From Irpex lacteus (Eukaryota > Basidiomycota > Agaricomycetes > Polyporales > Irpicaceae), in NCBI GenBank assembly GCA_001986395.2, contig MQVO02000017.1, positions 310,001 through 374,000 of the forward strand: DNA of 64,000 bases, in the 5' to 3' direction. The notes under the pieces were generated by a model. That model made no database searches. It saw nothing but the letters and a program-made list of their open reading frames with translations, and had not been told where the DNA came from. Below, in pieces: positions 47,336 through 57,529 of this stretch (positions within the stretch are counted from its first letter, which is position 1; every line of letters starts with the position of its first letter). The position numbers were made by a program, and so were the translations under genes.

Positions 47336-49033
47336 TCAATGTCTCTTCAGCTCCCGTCGAAGGATTTCTAAGCTCTTGTGACTTCCCCATCTATTTGGTA
47401 TCTCTGCCCAAATGCGTCCTTCAAGTTGTCGATGCAGAGCAAAGTCAGGATGGTATTGGAAACTAACGACGCCAAAGGTTACGCACCAGTAGGCTCTAGT
47501 GTGAACATATCTACGCCGAGCACTCGGCCAGTGAGCTCTCTCCTCTTCTTTCCGCCCTTCTCTTCCTCGTCCTTCTCTTCCTCGTCCTTTTCTTCCTCGT
47601 CCTTCTCTTCCTCGTCCTTCTCTTCCTCATATGCACACACGAACTCGATCGCTTCAGTTGCAGGGTCGAGCGCTTCAACGAAAGGCTTCATGGAATTTTG
47701 AAAACGGTCGAGGGAGTAAGACAGCAGGACAAGTGCGCGGATGGTGGGATGGGTCCTGGCGTGATCGACCAGAGCATCGAAGTTGGCAGGAAGCCCTCTC
47801 CAGTTCGGGTCGTTGATGTATGCGTGCATGCCCACCACGCTCAGGACGGAGTCCGGCCGTTCCGTGGGGGCTGGTGTTTCTTCGAATACAAAATAGAAGA
47901 GATCCAGGTCCATGGTTGTCGTTTGCTCCGAGACGTCGAATCCTGCAAGAGCGCTCGACGTCAGTACGCTCGATGGGAAGCGAATAGCGTCACTGATTGC
48001 GATGCTCACCGATGAACACGCAGGGACCTTTCTTGTCGCCCCACAGCAGCGTCATGAACTCGATCATCCACACACGTTCCTCGTCGCTGAGTCGGTGCAG
48101 CGGGCAGTTCGGGTTCATCATCAGAGCTGTCAGAGCGAGGTGAACAGCGTCGGTGCAGTCTCCCACGATCCGAATGTGCAGAGAGCGTGGTCTGCGTGGA
48201 CAGGTGATTTTATTGGAGGCATGTGGCAATGAGTACGTGGGAGTCTGGCCATCCCATGTTATCGTTCTGAACTCGATAGAGGTGGCGCAAGAAAAGTGCC
48301 TTATGTATTTTGCAACATGACGGAACGAAGGAAACTGGACATCTCTGAGGTAGATCTCCCTCAGGAATGAGCTCGGTACAAACATAGATGGTGATATACC
48401 CCAGTGTGGTGTGTCGAGCTTCGCAGGGTTAAAGCCTTCTGGGACGGGGCCTACAATCCGGAGGTATCTAAGCTTGTTTTGGATAGCGGGAAGATAGAGA
48501 AGATGAAGAAAAGACCTCTCGTAGTCTTGGCGAACCACTATGTCATGAATGACTCGGAGCTGGTTCACCGGCGTAAGTCTCGGACACCCTCCGACGACGT
48601 ATCGTCGGAATATCTCCGCGTCCTCGTAAGACTCGATCCACAGACCCTCACCAGAGAACATATGCTCCCGACACTTGTTGGCCCAGAAGAGGCAGACGAA
48701 TGAGCACCGTTTCAGATCGGTTAAAATGTCCTTTGGACTTGGTTCTCCTCGATTACGTTTGAGATATTCGCCTTCCGACCATTCACGTTGTGAGATACGA
48801 TCTACGTTAACGTAGAATAGGATGTCATCGAAGAGCTCGGGGGGGATGCGTGCGGCAAGCGACGCCAACGCCTAAACGTGTTGGGAATAACAGAATATAT
48901 GAGCCCATCACCTACCCATAATTCATGCTGCACTTACCTCGGACACCGTCAACTCAAATAGCAAGTCTATCCCATATATAGGCCAAAAGGGCAGGTCGTC
49001 CGACTGATCTTGCGGCTCATATTGCTGGTCCAT
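47336..49033 (-). CDS. F-box-like protein, array copy 6, 498 aa, with EEEKD repeat
   Basis: Exons: 49033-48938, 48871-48010, 47942-47487, 47418-47336, in phase with no stop. Exon 1 is the MDQQYEPQDQSD type of copy 5. Exon 2 has SLAARIPPELFDDILFYV and LKRCSFVCLFWANKCREHMF. Exon 3 starts FDVSEQTTTM and near its end carries four acidic pentapeptides (EEEKD/EEEKG) from a 15-bp tandem repeat, absent elsewhere; this makes it the longest copy. Exon 4 reads RIWAEIPNRW and ends LRRELKRH. Likely SCF receptor; target unknown. Confidence 0.85.
47557..47630. repeat. 15-bp tandem repeat inside F-box gene 6
   Basis: Four to five copies of CCTTCTCTTCCTCGT (plus strand), encoding EEEKD on the minus strand. 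One copy has a single C to T change. The length keeps frame. Confidence 0.85.
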
Positions 49034-49179
49034 GGCGTTCGTGGAGGAGAGGCGTTTGACTCTGTACGGCCTGACCACTTGTCGTAGAATAGACGACGTC
49101 CGAAGGGATTCTAGCGGACGAGTCGTGGGGAGGGACGCGGGGGAGGAGAGCTGCAGTAACGAGCCATCTAACAATGAGG

Positions 49180-49189
49180 CATATATACT
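49180..49189 (-). promoter_or_regulatory. TATA box of F-box gene 6
   Basis: AGTATATATG on the minus strand about 150 bp upstream of the ATG, in a context shared with copy 5. Confidence 0.55.
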
Positions 49190-49629
49190 TTAACTCACTG
49201 CGCATAACGGATATGAATATGGCAAAGGAAGCCAGTTCGCGATAATATCTTCGTAGGACATCCGAGAGGCACAAAGGGGTGTATAGCCTCAGAACCTCCG
49301 ATACGTAAGGCAACATTGCCGCATTAGCCGCTTTATGAGTCCTACAGAGCCTCATATTCACCACAAGCCCCGATGACTTAACGCTAAGTTAATCCCTTTC
49401 CTGCCAACTGTCAGTGTCTATGCTTTCACTCGAGTTCTACTCCTATTCGTGCGTAGTCGGAACCCAAGTACGGCGGGCGTTCAGCATCACCGCTCGAATG
49501 TCCATCTGGAAGTGTCTATCAACGGCATGTCAGGTAGCCCTCGTATTCGGGAACACTACAATAGATTCGACGCACCGCTTTGAATGATTGGATATCACGA
49601 TATGGAAGTCAGGAGGCCAACCTGGCAAT

Positions 49630-50531
49630 TCAATTTGGGGCAGCGGTGTACAGCAGTCCATAGATGGTTCGATTAAGATCCCAAGATAGATTGATATTGC
49701 GCTCGCGCCGCGTAGTATGCCTATCTGCGAGGGCTATAAGGCTTGTGTAATCTGCGCTATAATCATAGACTTGGAGGTATTTATCAGACGAAACATTGAG
49801 ACGATCTCGTACAGCTGATAAGGTATCCGCATACGTATTCCGGGCGTTGTGAATCTTGAGACGTGTCAGACAGGGATTGTTTGTATTGCACATGTGCGTG
49901 TTCGGGCCGGAGGGCTTGCGAGTCGATGACCACAAGGGAGGGATGACGAGGGATACTTAAGTCCATACAACGAGTCGAGTGCAGTGGCGTAGAGTGGCGG
50001 CATTGAGCTGTACAATCGGTGAGCGACGGAGCAATTTTCGGGACCAGTGTGCGAGCGATGACAGTCGAATACGTTCAAATCGATAAGTTCATTGAAGAGA
50101 CAAGTGCGAACGTGTATTCTGTGCGATTATTTCTGACCACCGTGGTAGATCGCGTGATTCTCGGTTACATGCTGCTGAGTCCCGTCGTTCGAGTGGTGAA
50201 CATGCTTTGTGTACGTTCTTGAACGTTCACAGGCATCCAGTACGAGAACGAGTGCATTTAAAGTCACCGGCATACCGAGGGCTGTCTCCTCTGCAAGCAA
50301 GCCAAGATCAGCCGTCATGGACGGCCAAAGTTTCGCCGCAAACGTACCTGTAATGAGCCATGTCTCCTTGGTCCTGCCCACCTCCTCGTGTCTAGACGTA
50401 AACTCGGATAAAACTGACTGAGTAGTTCCAAGGCTGACAGTAAATCGACGAAACGTCCTTTCCGAACGTTCATGCCGACCACTGGTTGGGATGAACGATC
50501 GGAAAGGGACGATCGGTGACAGGCAGGGGTA
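49630..50531 (-). CDS. Family II gene, unit 6, partial (function unknown)
   Basis: Two exons splice in phase: 50531-50348 (PFRSFIPTSGRHERSERTF ... EVGRTKETWLIT) and 50290-50127 (ETALGMPVTLNALVLVLDAC ... HAIYHGGQK, stop). Further down, a 98-codon frame (49935-49630) reads NPCLTRLKIHNARNTYAD and NLSWDLNRTIYGLLY, and an exon-like piece reads GWPPDFHIVISNHSKR before a GTGCGT donor. Whether these belong to one gene or two is unclear. Copies upstream of the other F-box genes are more damaged. No motif is recognised. It may be a rapidly decaying second gene of the duplicated unit. Confidence 0.4.
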
Positions 50532-51883
50532 CTGTTGGCGTCCAGGTGCCCATAATGAGTTGATGAGGCAGCCATGGAGGGTCGAGTATGGCAAAGGTGG
50601 TATGGGTTGGTGCTGCATCGTGAAGTTCGTGTGGACCAGGCCGGTACAAACGGCGTTGTTGACTTGAAGAAACACCAAAGTGAGCCACACTTCTCGAGGA
50701 ATATAAGCAGTCTACGCACCTTCGTATTCCGGACCATAAGCCTCCGTCCAACATCCCTCCGTGCCAGGATCCCAGTCATGGCCGCAGTGACCTTCATCGT
50801 CACTTCGTGATGATTCTTGCCGAAAGACCACCTTCGCCTTGTTGTCTTAACATCCTTATAACATCGTAGGGAAAGAGGCCGTTTTTCGAAGAGAGGAAAC
50901 CAGGTGGTAGAACAGTGCAAATGCGCACAGAGAGAGCAGTGAGCATAGAGTGACAAAGAGTAGTAAGCGTCTCATTAGTAAGGGAGATAAGACCCGTACT
51001 TACCGTGATAGCGCTGACCTGTTACAGGTTCAGACTCCGCATGATCGGCGCTATCCTAATACTAGTGCGTTACTCACTCGCTTTTGCTTGATGCTACTAC
51101 TTCCACAACGACGACCATCGAAACCCTCTCACTCTCAGTCACTCCATCCATGATATTTCTCAGGCACTCACACAACCTCTTTTTGCCAAGATTCGGTCGC
51201 GCGCGCGCTCTTGGAGGCGAAGAATAACACAGGCCTGCTAGCTTCTTTCGATCCCTCCTGATCGTTTCCGTCGATGAGAGCCGGCGTGGACAATGAGGAG
51301 AGGTGGAAGGATCACTTTGCGAGGGGCGCGCAGGTATATGTGAGGTTGTGAAAGGTGCGTGGGTTGCGTTTTACCTAGGAGAAACCAACTCACCGTGGGC
51401 CTCGTAGCCCTCAACAATAGAACACGTCAGCTTCTAGATTGGGTATTATTGAAAGTTTGGACCCCCTGTCAGCCGGTACACGCGCAAGGTATCAAACCTT
51501 TACGCTTCAAGAGCCATTTGGGAGATGATTTGGGCTAAGATTGCCAGAGAGATGAGGATGGTGGATGCAGCTCAGCACGGAGGATATCTCAGAGGTACAT
51601 TTGTTCTATTCGTTGCAGGCACTCACGTTCGGTGTGTTTCGTAGTTTCAGCGACTACGGACGACCTCAGGATTGTCATCGATGCAGCCAGCCCATCCCCC
51701 TCTCACCAACATGGCACCTTGAAGCTCGGTCCTGCTCCTCGCGTGCGTCTCTACTTTTCCAGGCGCTAGTTGGCTGTAATGTGCTACTGTGCATGTACTT
51801 ATACAGACTTTTTAGACGCAAATAAAAGCGTTATTATCCAGTACTCGTTGACTTCAGGCACGTGTGACACTAGCGCCTGTAAA

Positions 51884-51901
51884 ATTGCCTTATGAGGCAA
51901 T
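51884..51901. repeat. Conserved hairpin, unit 6
   Basis: ATTGCCTTATGAGGCAAT, as in the other spacers. Confidence 0.7.
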
Positions 51902-54347
51902 CAGAACACTACTACGCCGCCCATGCTCGGGTTGTCGGTCTCTCGTATTCCCTACAACGTTATCTCTCGCCGTCGTACTGCCCCTCTCTCCCTACATCTT
52001 TGCGTCCTAACATACTCGTCCTCTCATATTTTCTGTCCATCAGCTCCTCGACTCGTCTCGCCCGCGAAGGTCATGCCTTGAGCCTTGTGATGCACGAAAT
52101 CGACGTGCTCGTCCTTGTGCTCAAGTCTGACGTTTTTTGTACGCCGTCAGTACACTCGGTATTACCGTCTCTTATCCGGGTGTACTGGCCTCCTCGCTTC
52201 TGTCACTGCGATCTTCCACTGATCACTTTTCGATCACCGCTCGATCGCGCCACTCGCGCACATATGAACACGCACCCCACTCAAGATCGATCGGGATGCT
52301 CTATGTAGTCGTGCTCGTGGATCCGATTCAAAGGCTTCCAACCCTCAACGTTTTCACGATACTCGTACGGCCGATTTCATGCTAGTTACCGAGCAACTTC
52401 GCGACACAAGAGTACGCACCATAGTATGTTAGCTTCTAATTTGTGACCAGTCGTGCTGACCGAGAGAGTTCAACTAGGTAGTCAACTTTCACCGATATCG
52501 ACGGTCAAGCCTGCTGCAGAGAATAAAGGAGTAGCTCGTAGTGGGGGCCACATATCGCATTGCACGGGCGTATCTAGACGAGTAGGGCAAGGCCGTCACT
52601 GGGGTGGTAATATACGGCGCGTCGAGCTTCGTAAGCTCTTGTGCGTATGCCCATCCAGCTGCCATATAACATCGAAACCGATGCAGGAAGCCTGCATGGC
52701 CTTCAGGATTAACGTCCTCGCGCACTGAGCCGACTGAATAAAGTCTAGCTCAGCAAAAGTACAGTACGTATATTGCTCGTACGACTCGTCCTCGAAACCC
52801 TTCGTCCTCTGATAGACCTCAATATGTAGGTCGATGGCGAAACGAACGTGCAGAGGTTACTTATCAAGGTGTGCTGACGCTGGAGATATGTCTCTCGAAT
52901 GGATATGCCCTGAGACGACTCGTGCAAGGGTTCGGAAATAGCTGCGTGAGACTCGCTTTATACGATCATGTAGACCTTCCTGACCATCCGCACATCACAC
53001 AGTACAGGAGCCTCGAAACTTGGCGTTGCCACGCTTCACGGCCACGGTCTCGGTTTACAATTTTGCAGTGTAGTAGCCACGAGCTTGCTACACGCCTAGT
53101 CATTCGTGGGTCGATTGAGAAGCGGGAGACGATTCTGTAGACGTTAGGAGGTGTGAACGTGCGACTAATACGCATATATGGCAGAGGTAAGAGCGAAGAA
53201 GCGGGGCGCAATCAATTGGAAACGGGTATATTCGTACAGTCACAAGTACATGATATGTGACGTTTAGTTGTCTATGCGATCATCGTCGATGTATACTAGT
53301 CGCGTCGCTCAGAAGCAGTGGCCATGACGGCAAGTAGCGATTTCGAGAACGTATTGTTCACCTGCAAAGGGTCAATCGACATTGGACAACACGTATAGCG
53401 ACTATTCAATACTAGGCCAGGGTCATGATCGAGACCGTTATATGCCGTGGGTTGGCCACATAACCGTTGTATGTGAAATGTCTGAGATGCGCACACAGGG
53501 TGTCAGTGTACGCTACCTCGAATCATCTTCTTGAGCTGCGTTTGAAGTATGTACAAGCTCTTCAAGTGTTCATGGGTGCGGTACGGACGCGACACCGGCA
53601 TATCTGTCCAGATGTGACCTAACGAACTGAAATTAGTACGGCAATCGTGTATCAATACAACAGGCAACGCACCATCAGGCTCGAGTGTGGCAAGATCTAC
53701 GCTGACAGCTTTACGCTCCTCCTCCTTCTCGTATGCGAGTACAAGATCAATAGTTTCGCTTGCGAGGGTAAGCACTTCAAGGAAAGGTTTCAGGGAATGT
53801 TGCAGGAGGGCGAAGGAGTTAAACAGCAAGACAAGGGAGCGGAAGGTGGGATGGGTTCTGGCGTGATTGACGAAAGCATCCAAGTCGACAGGAAGGTTGT
53901 CAGAGTCGTCGATGTATGCGTGCATGCCCACCACGCTCAGGGAAGAGGCCGACCGGTCCGTAGAGGCGGTCGCTTCTTCGAATACAAAATGAAAGGGATC
54001 CATGCGCATGGTTGTCGTTTGCTCCGAGATGTTGAATCCTGCAAAAGCGCTCGATGTCAGCACGCTCGATGGGAAGCGAGTAGCGTCACTGATTTCGATG
54101 CTCACCGATGCGCACGTGGGGACCTCTCAAGAATTTCGTCATCCACACATGTTCCTCGTCGCTAAGACGGTGCAACGGGCAGTTCGGGTTCAACATCAGA
54201 GCTGTCAAGGTGAGGTGGACAGAGTTAGTGCAGAGTCCATTGGTGCTGATCAACAGAGATCGTGGTCTTCGATGGCAGGCGATTGTACTGGGGGCGTGTG
54301 GTAGTGATGGAGCCATCTGTCCATCCCATGTTACTTGCACAAACTCG

Positions 54348-54352
54348 ATCTC
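54348..54352. repeat. Left 5-bp target duplication of the copia element
   Basis: ATCTC, identical to 59626-59630; 5 bp is usual for Ty1/copia integrase. Confidence 0.9.
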
Positions 54353-54600
54353 TGTCACAACAGGTAGGCGTCTGGCACAGAGTAGGACGAGTTAAGATTT
54401 ACAGTAAAACATACAAAACGTCGTGTACACATACCTGGCACAGAGTAGGACGAGTTAGAGTCCCTCTGTGCCAGTCAGAAGCCTTTTCTACAAGAAATTT
54501 TCGTTCGATCATAGTCCGTGCGCATCAGCGCCTTCTGCCCTAAATAGGGAACCCCGACTCTTGCCTTATCCGGCAATGGACGCCGGGACACATCACAACA
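54353..54600 (-). repeat. 3' LTR of the copia element
   Basis: 248 bp, TGTTGTGATG...CTGTTGTGACA on the minus strand. It contains a 23-bp direct repeat (54372-54394 and 54435-54457) and an 11-bp inverted pair CTGGCACAGAG/CTCTGTGCCAG (54435-54445, 54464-54474). Regulatory sites are probably within these. Confidence 0.95.
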
Positions 54601-57529
54601 CCCCCCCTTGACCCGCGTCCACTCCCAACATCGTGAGAGCGCCTTTGTGAAGCACACGCGATAGTGCCTTCGTGAATACGTCCGCAGGGTTCTCCTTCCC
54701 AGAGACCCGCGTGACCTCTATGACCCCCAGGTTGACTTGGTTCCGAATGTAATGAGCACGTAGGTCGATATGCTTCATACGTGAGTGACCGTGAGGGTCG
54801 TGAGTGAAATCGATCGTCCCGTTGTTGTCGCAGTGAAGAGTCGTAGCGGAACGTTGGGGGTAACCGAGTTCGAGCAGTAGATTCCTGAGCCACTTGATCT
54901 CACACGCGGCGTGTGAACATGCGATGTACTCGGCTTCACAGGACGACAGAGCGACGACGGGTTGCTGCTTGGAACTCCAGGCGATCGGTGACGACCCGAT
55001 CATCATGACGTAGCCCGAGATGGACTTTCGACCTTCGCCGTTTGCCCAGTCTGAGTCGGAGAAACCACGGAATATGGGGTACGGGTCGTCGGTGTGACCT
55101 AGAACAAGTCCGAGAGAGCGAGTGCCCTGCAGGTATCGAAGGACGTGTTTGGCGGCAGCCCAGTGCCCTTCACCGTAGGTGGTCATGAACTTAGCGAGTT
55201 CTCGAACGGCGTACGCGAGGTCGGGTCGAGTGGTGGTCACGAGGTACATCAGTTTGCCTACAACGGTGCAGTACGGTATCGTTTTCATTTTCTCGCGTTC
55301 CTCGTCGGTTTGGGGACAGAGATCGGAAGAGAGATTGGTGCCAGGAGGGAAAGGGGTGGAAGTGGCGTTACAGCCCGACATGCCGAATTCTCGTAGGGTG
55401 GTCGCAATGTACGGTTCCTGGTTTACGAGGATGGTCCCGCGTTTCCTGTTTCGCGTGACCTTACAACCGAGGAGGTGTGTGACTGGTCCGTTATCCGTGA
55501 TCTCGAAGAACGTCTTCAGTCCGTTGGTGACATCGTCCGATTCGTGCGTAGAGGTTGATCCGAGCAGGATGTCGTCCACGCTAGTCGTCGAGATAGATTT
55601 CGCCCTAGGTCGACTGCGCACATGTACGCTCCAGTCAGATTCGCATCGGTTGAACCCCAGCGATTGGTACTTCGTGTTGAACTCGAGATACCAAGTCCTG
55701 CCCGCCTGCTTTAATCCGTACAGCCCTTTCTTCAACCTCCAATAGCCTCCTCCGAGTACGGTAGGCTTCCGTAGATAGATCTCCTCCGTCAGAGGCCCAT
55801 TCAGAAAGGCAGTTTTGATGTCGATGTGACGGAGTTCCAGATCTTGGGCAGCAGCGATCGCCAATACCACGCGGATAGAGTCCCACCGGGCGACCGGCGC
55901 GAACGTATGATTGAAATCTTGTCCGGGAATCTGGGTAAACCCTCGAGCGACGAACCTCGCTTTGAATCTCGATATTTGACCGTCCTCGTTCCGTTTCACG
56001 TGGAGTACCCACTTGGCGTCGATAGCCTTGCGGCTGGGAGGTAACTGGTCGATCTCCTCGTATACGCCCTTGGCATGAAGCGCTTCGAGTTCTTCGTGCA
56101 TTGCTGCTTTCCAGTGCTGCCAGTACTCTGACTTCTGTGCCTCCGTGATCGACTTGGGATCGGTGGCGGTGTCGTCATCGATAGGGAATAGAGCGTTGAT
56201 TTGTACCGCGAGTGAATCTTCGTCGATTACTTCTATCTCGATTTCCTGCTCGTCGAACAGTCCGGCGATGGCCTGTCTCCCCCCCTCGACGGAATGTTCG
56301 ACGTGATTTCCTTGAGCGCGACTAGCGCGAGCACGGCTCGTTGGACGTCGTATGCGCGGGGGAAGAGACTGGGGGGGATCGGGATCAAGTAGATCGGTAC
56401 TGAAAAACAAAAACAAACATAAGTTCCAGGTACAGTCTCGCACCGCGAGATACATTACGCACGAAGTTACGGGTACGGGTACATGAGCAACGCGCTCGGT
56501 TACAGGCAAAGGAGGTACGGTCTCCAGTGCATCGGGTACGGGTACGGGTACAGACGACGGAGGTACAGTCTCCGACGCCACAGGTGGTACAGTACGTTGA
56601 GCTGGATCAACGAATCTCTTCTCCAGATCACTGAAGACGTCATCCCAGAGCGGGGAAGAGCCAACGGGATTGGGTGAGGGGAGAACGACAGGCTCGAGGA
56701 AAGTGACGTCACGACGCGCGCGGACAGTGCGAGATTCAGGGAACCAGATAAGGTAGCCCTTGGCATCAGTGGCGTATCCGACGAATATTCCCTGTTCGCC
56801 TCGTGCGGTGATCTTGTTAAGACTGTCGGCGTTGGTCTTGCGTGAGACTACACGCGTGCCAAAGATCCTGAGATGTGAGAGATCCGGTGGCTTCTTCCAC
56901 CAGAGGTGAAAAGGAGTTGTGTCGGGAGGGAGAGCAGCGGTGGGTAGGCGATTGAGAATATGAGTGGCGGCCTGGGCCGCGAGTGGCCAGAAGAAGTCCG
57001 CCAGATTGGCGTCGATGAGCATTGCACGCGCCATGCTGCAGATTAAGGCGTGTGAACGTTCGGCGACTCCATTTTGGGGCGAGGCGTCAGGAATAATCTT
57101 CTCCAGAGTGATTCCCTCGGTGTCGCAGTAGCGTTGAAATTGGCCCTTGATGAGTTCCTGGGCGTTGTCGAGACGGATCACGGCGATCTTGCGACCGGTG
57201 TAGCGTTCGACAGCAGTCCGGTAAATGATGAACTCGGTGAGGGCGTCAGACTTATTCTTCAGAAAGCGCGTGCTGCGCCAGCGAGAGCAGTCATCGACAA
57301 TGGACATGAAATAGCGGAAGCCACCATAGCCAATGGGCAGAGGGCCACATATGTCTAGGTGGACACGGAATAGAAGTTCTTCGGCGCGCGTAACCGAAGT
57401 TTTGGGAAACGGAAACCGTTTGATGTTCGCGCGGGCACACACCTCGCAGGGGTGGTGGTCGGCGTCCTCCGGGTCCGTGTAGATGCCGGAGATAGCGCGC
57501 TCAAGCCCTTTTACGCCTCTGTGACCCAC
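54593..57529 (-). CDS. Copia pol: integrase, reverse transcriptase, RNase H (978 codons)
   Basis: Polyprotein part made by -1 frameshift from gag. Integrase: HHCC finger (H-x4-H beginning upstream of this frame, then CEVC), catalytic HLDICGPLP, RLDNAQE and NGVAERSH. A linker is rich in Pro and acidic residues. RT: WVLHVKRNEDGQISRFKARF, DIKTAFLNG, LYGLKQAGRTW, and the active site SVDDILLG (family YVDD, here with Ser for Tyr). RNase H: SDSDWANG, SSCEAEYIA, HCDNNGTI. The frame is open to its stop just inside the 3' LTR. Within the linker a pyrimidine tract followed by CAG near 56400 resembles a 3' splice site, but the frame stays open without splicing. The first His of the integrase finger is only encoded if translation arrives by frameshift. 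Confidence 0.93.
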   Translation of the reverse strand: MGHRGVKGLERAISGIYTDPEDADHHPCEVCARANIKRFPFPKTSVTRAEELLFRVHLDICGPLPIGYGGFRYFMSIVDDCSRWRSTRFLKNKSDALTEFIIYRTAVERYTGRKIAVIRLDNAQELIKGQFQRYCDTEGITLEKIIPDASPQNGVAERSHALICSMARAMLIDANLADFFWPLAAQAATHILNRLPTAALPPDTTPFHLWWKKPPDLSHLRIFGTRVVSRKTNADSLNKITARGEQGIFVGYATDAKGYLIWFPESRTVRARRDVTFLEPVVLPSPNPVGSSPLWDDVFSDLEKRFVDPAQRTVPPVASETVPPSSVPVPVPDALETVPPLPVTERVAHVPVPVTSCVMYLAVRDCTWNLCLFLFFSTDLLDPDPPQSLPPRIRRPTSRARASRAQGNHVEHSVEGGRQAIAGLFDEQEIEIEVIDEDSLAVQINALFPIDDDTATDPKSITEAQKSEYWQHWKAAMHEELEALHAKGVYEEIDQLPPSRKAIDAKWVLHVKRNEDGQISRFKARFVARGFTQIPGQDFNHTFAPVARWDSIRVVLAIAAAQDLELRHIDIKTAFLNGPLTEEIYLRKPTVLGGGYWRLKKGLYGLKQAGRTWYLEFNTKYQSLGFNRCESDWSVHVRSRPRAKSISTTSVDDILLGSTSTHESDDVTNGLKTFFEITDNGPVTHLLGCKVTRNRKRGTILVNQEPYIATTLREFGMSGCNATSTPFPPGTNLSSDLCPQTDEEREKMKTIPYCTVVGKLMYLVTTTRPDLAYAVRELAKFMTTYGEGHWAAAKHVLRYLQGTRSLGLVLGHTDDPYPIFRGFSDSDWANGEGRKSISGYVMMIGSSPIAWSSKQQPVVALSSCEAEYIACSHAACEIKWLRNLLLELGYPQRSATTLHCDNNGTIDFTHDPHGHSRMKHIDLRAHYIRNQVNLGVIEVTRVSGKENPADVFTKALSRVLHKGALTMLGVDAGQGGVL
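54601..54609 (-). other. Polypurine tract
   Basis: AAGGGGGGG on the minus strand directly abuts the 3' LTR, the usual position for plus-strand DNA priming. Confidence 0.8.

Larger units (their letters stand above)
49034..53502. repeat. Array spacer 6 (type B), between F-box genes 6 and 7
   Basis: Duplicated spacer with the gene 6 promoter (TATA 49180-49189), the CCATCTGGAAG element (49502-49512), the best family II copy (49630-50531), the type B block (about 51040-51340) and the hairpin (51884-51901). The last 1.6 kb (51900-53500) contains short open frames only. No further gene is supported. Confidence 0.7.

Noticed and set aside
53503..54358. Separate short F-box gene ending at the copia element
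   Set aside because: The 5' remainder of the same gene is found at 59626-59720 and 62104-62815 in matching phase, so this is one split gene.
56370..56480. Intron in copia pol
   Set aside because: A pyrimidine tract and CAG resemble a 3' splice site, but the frame is open through the region and no clear donor is required.
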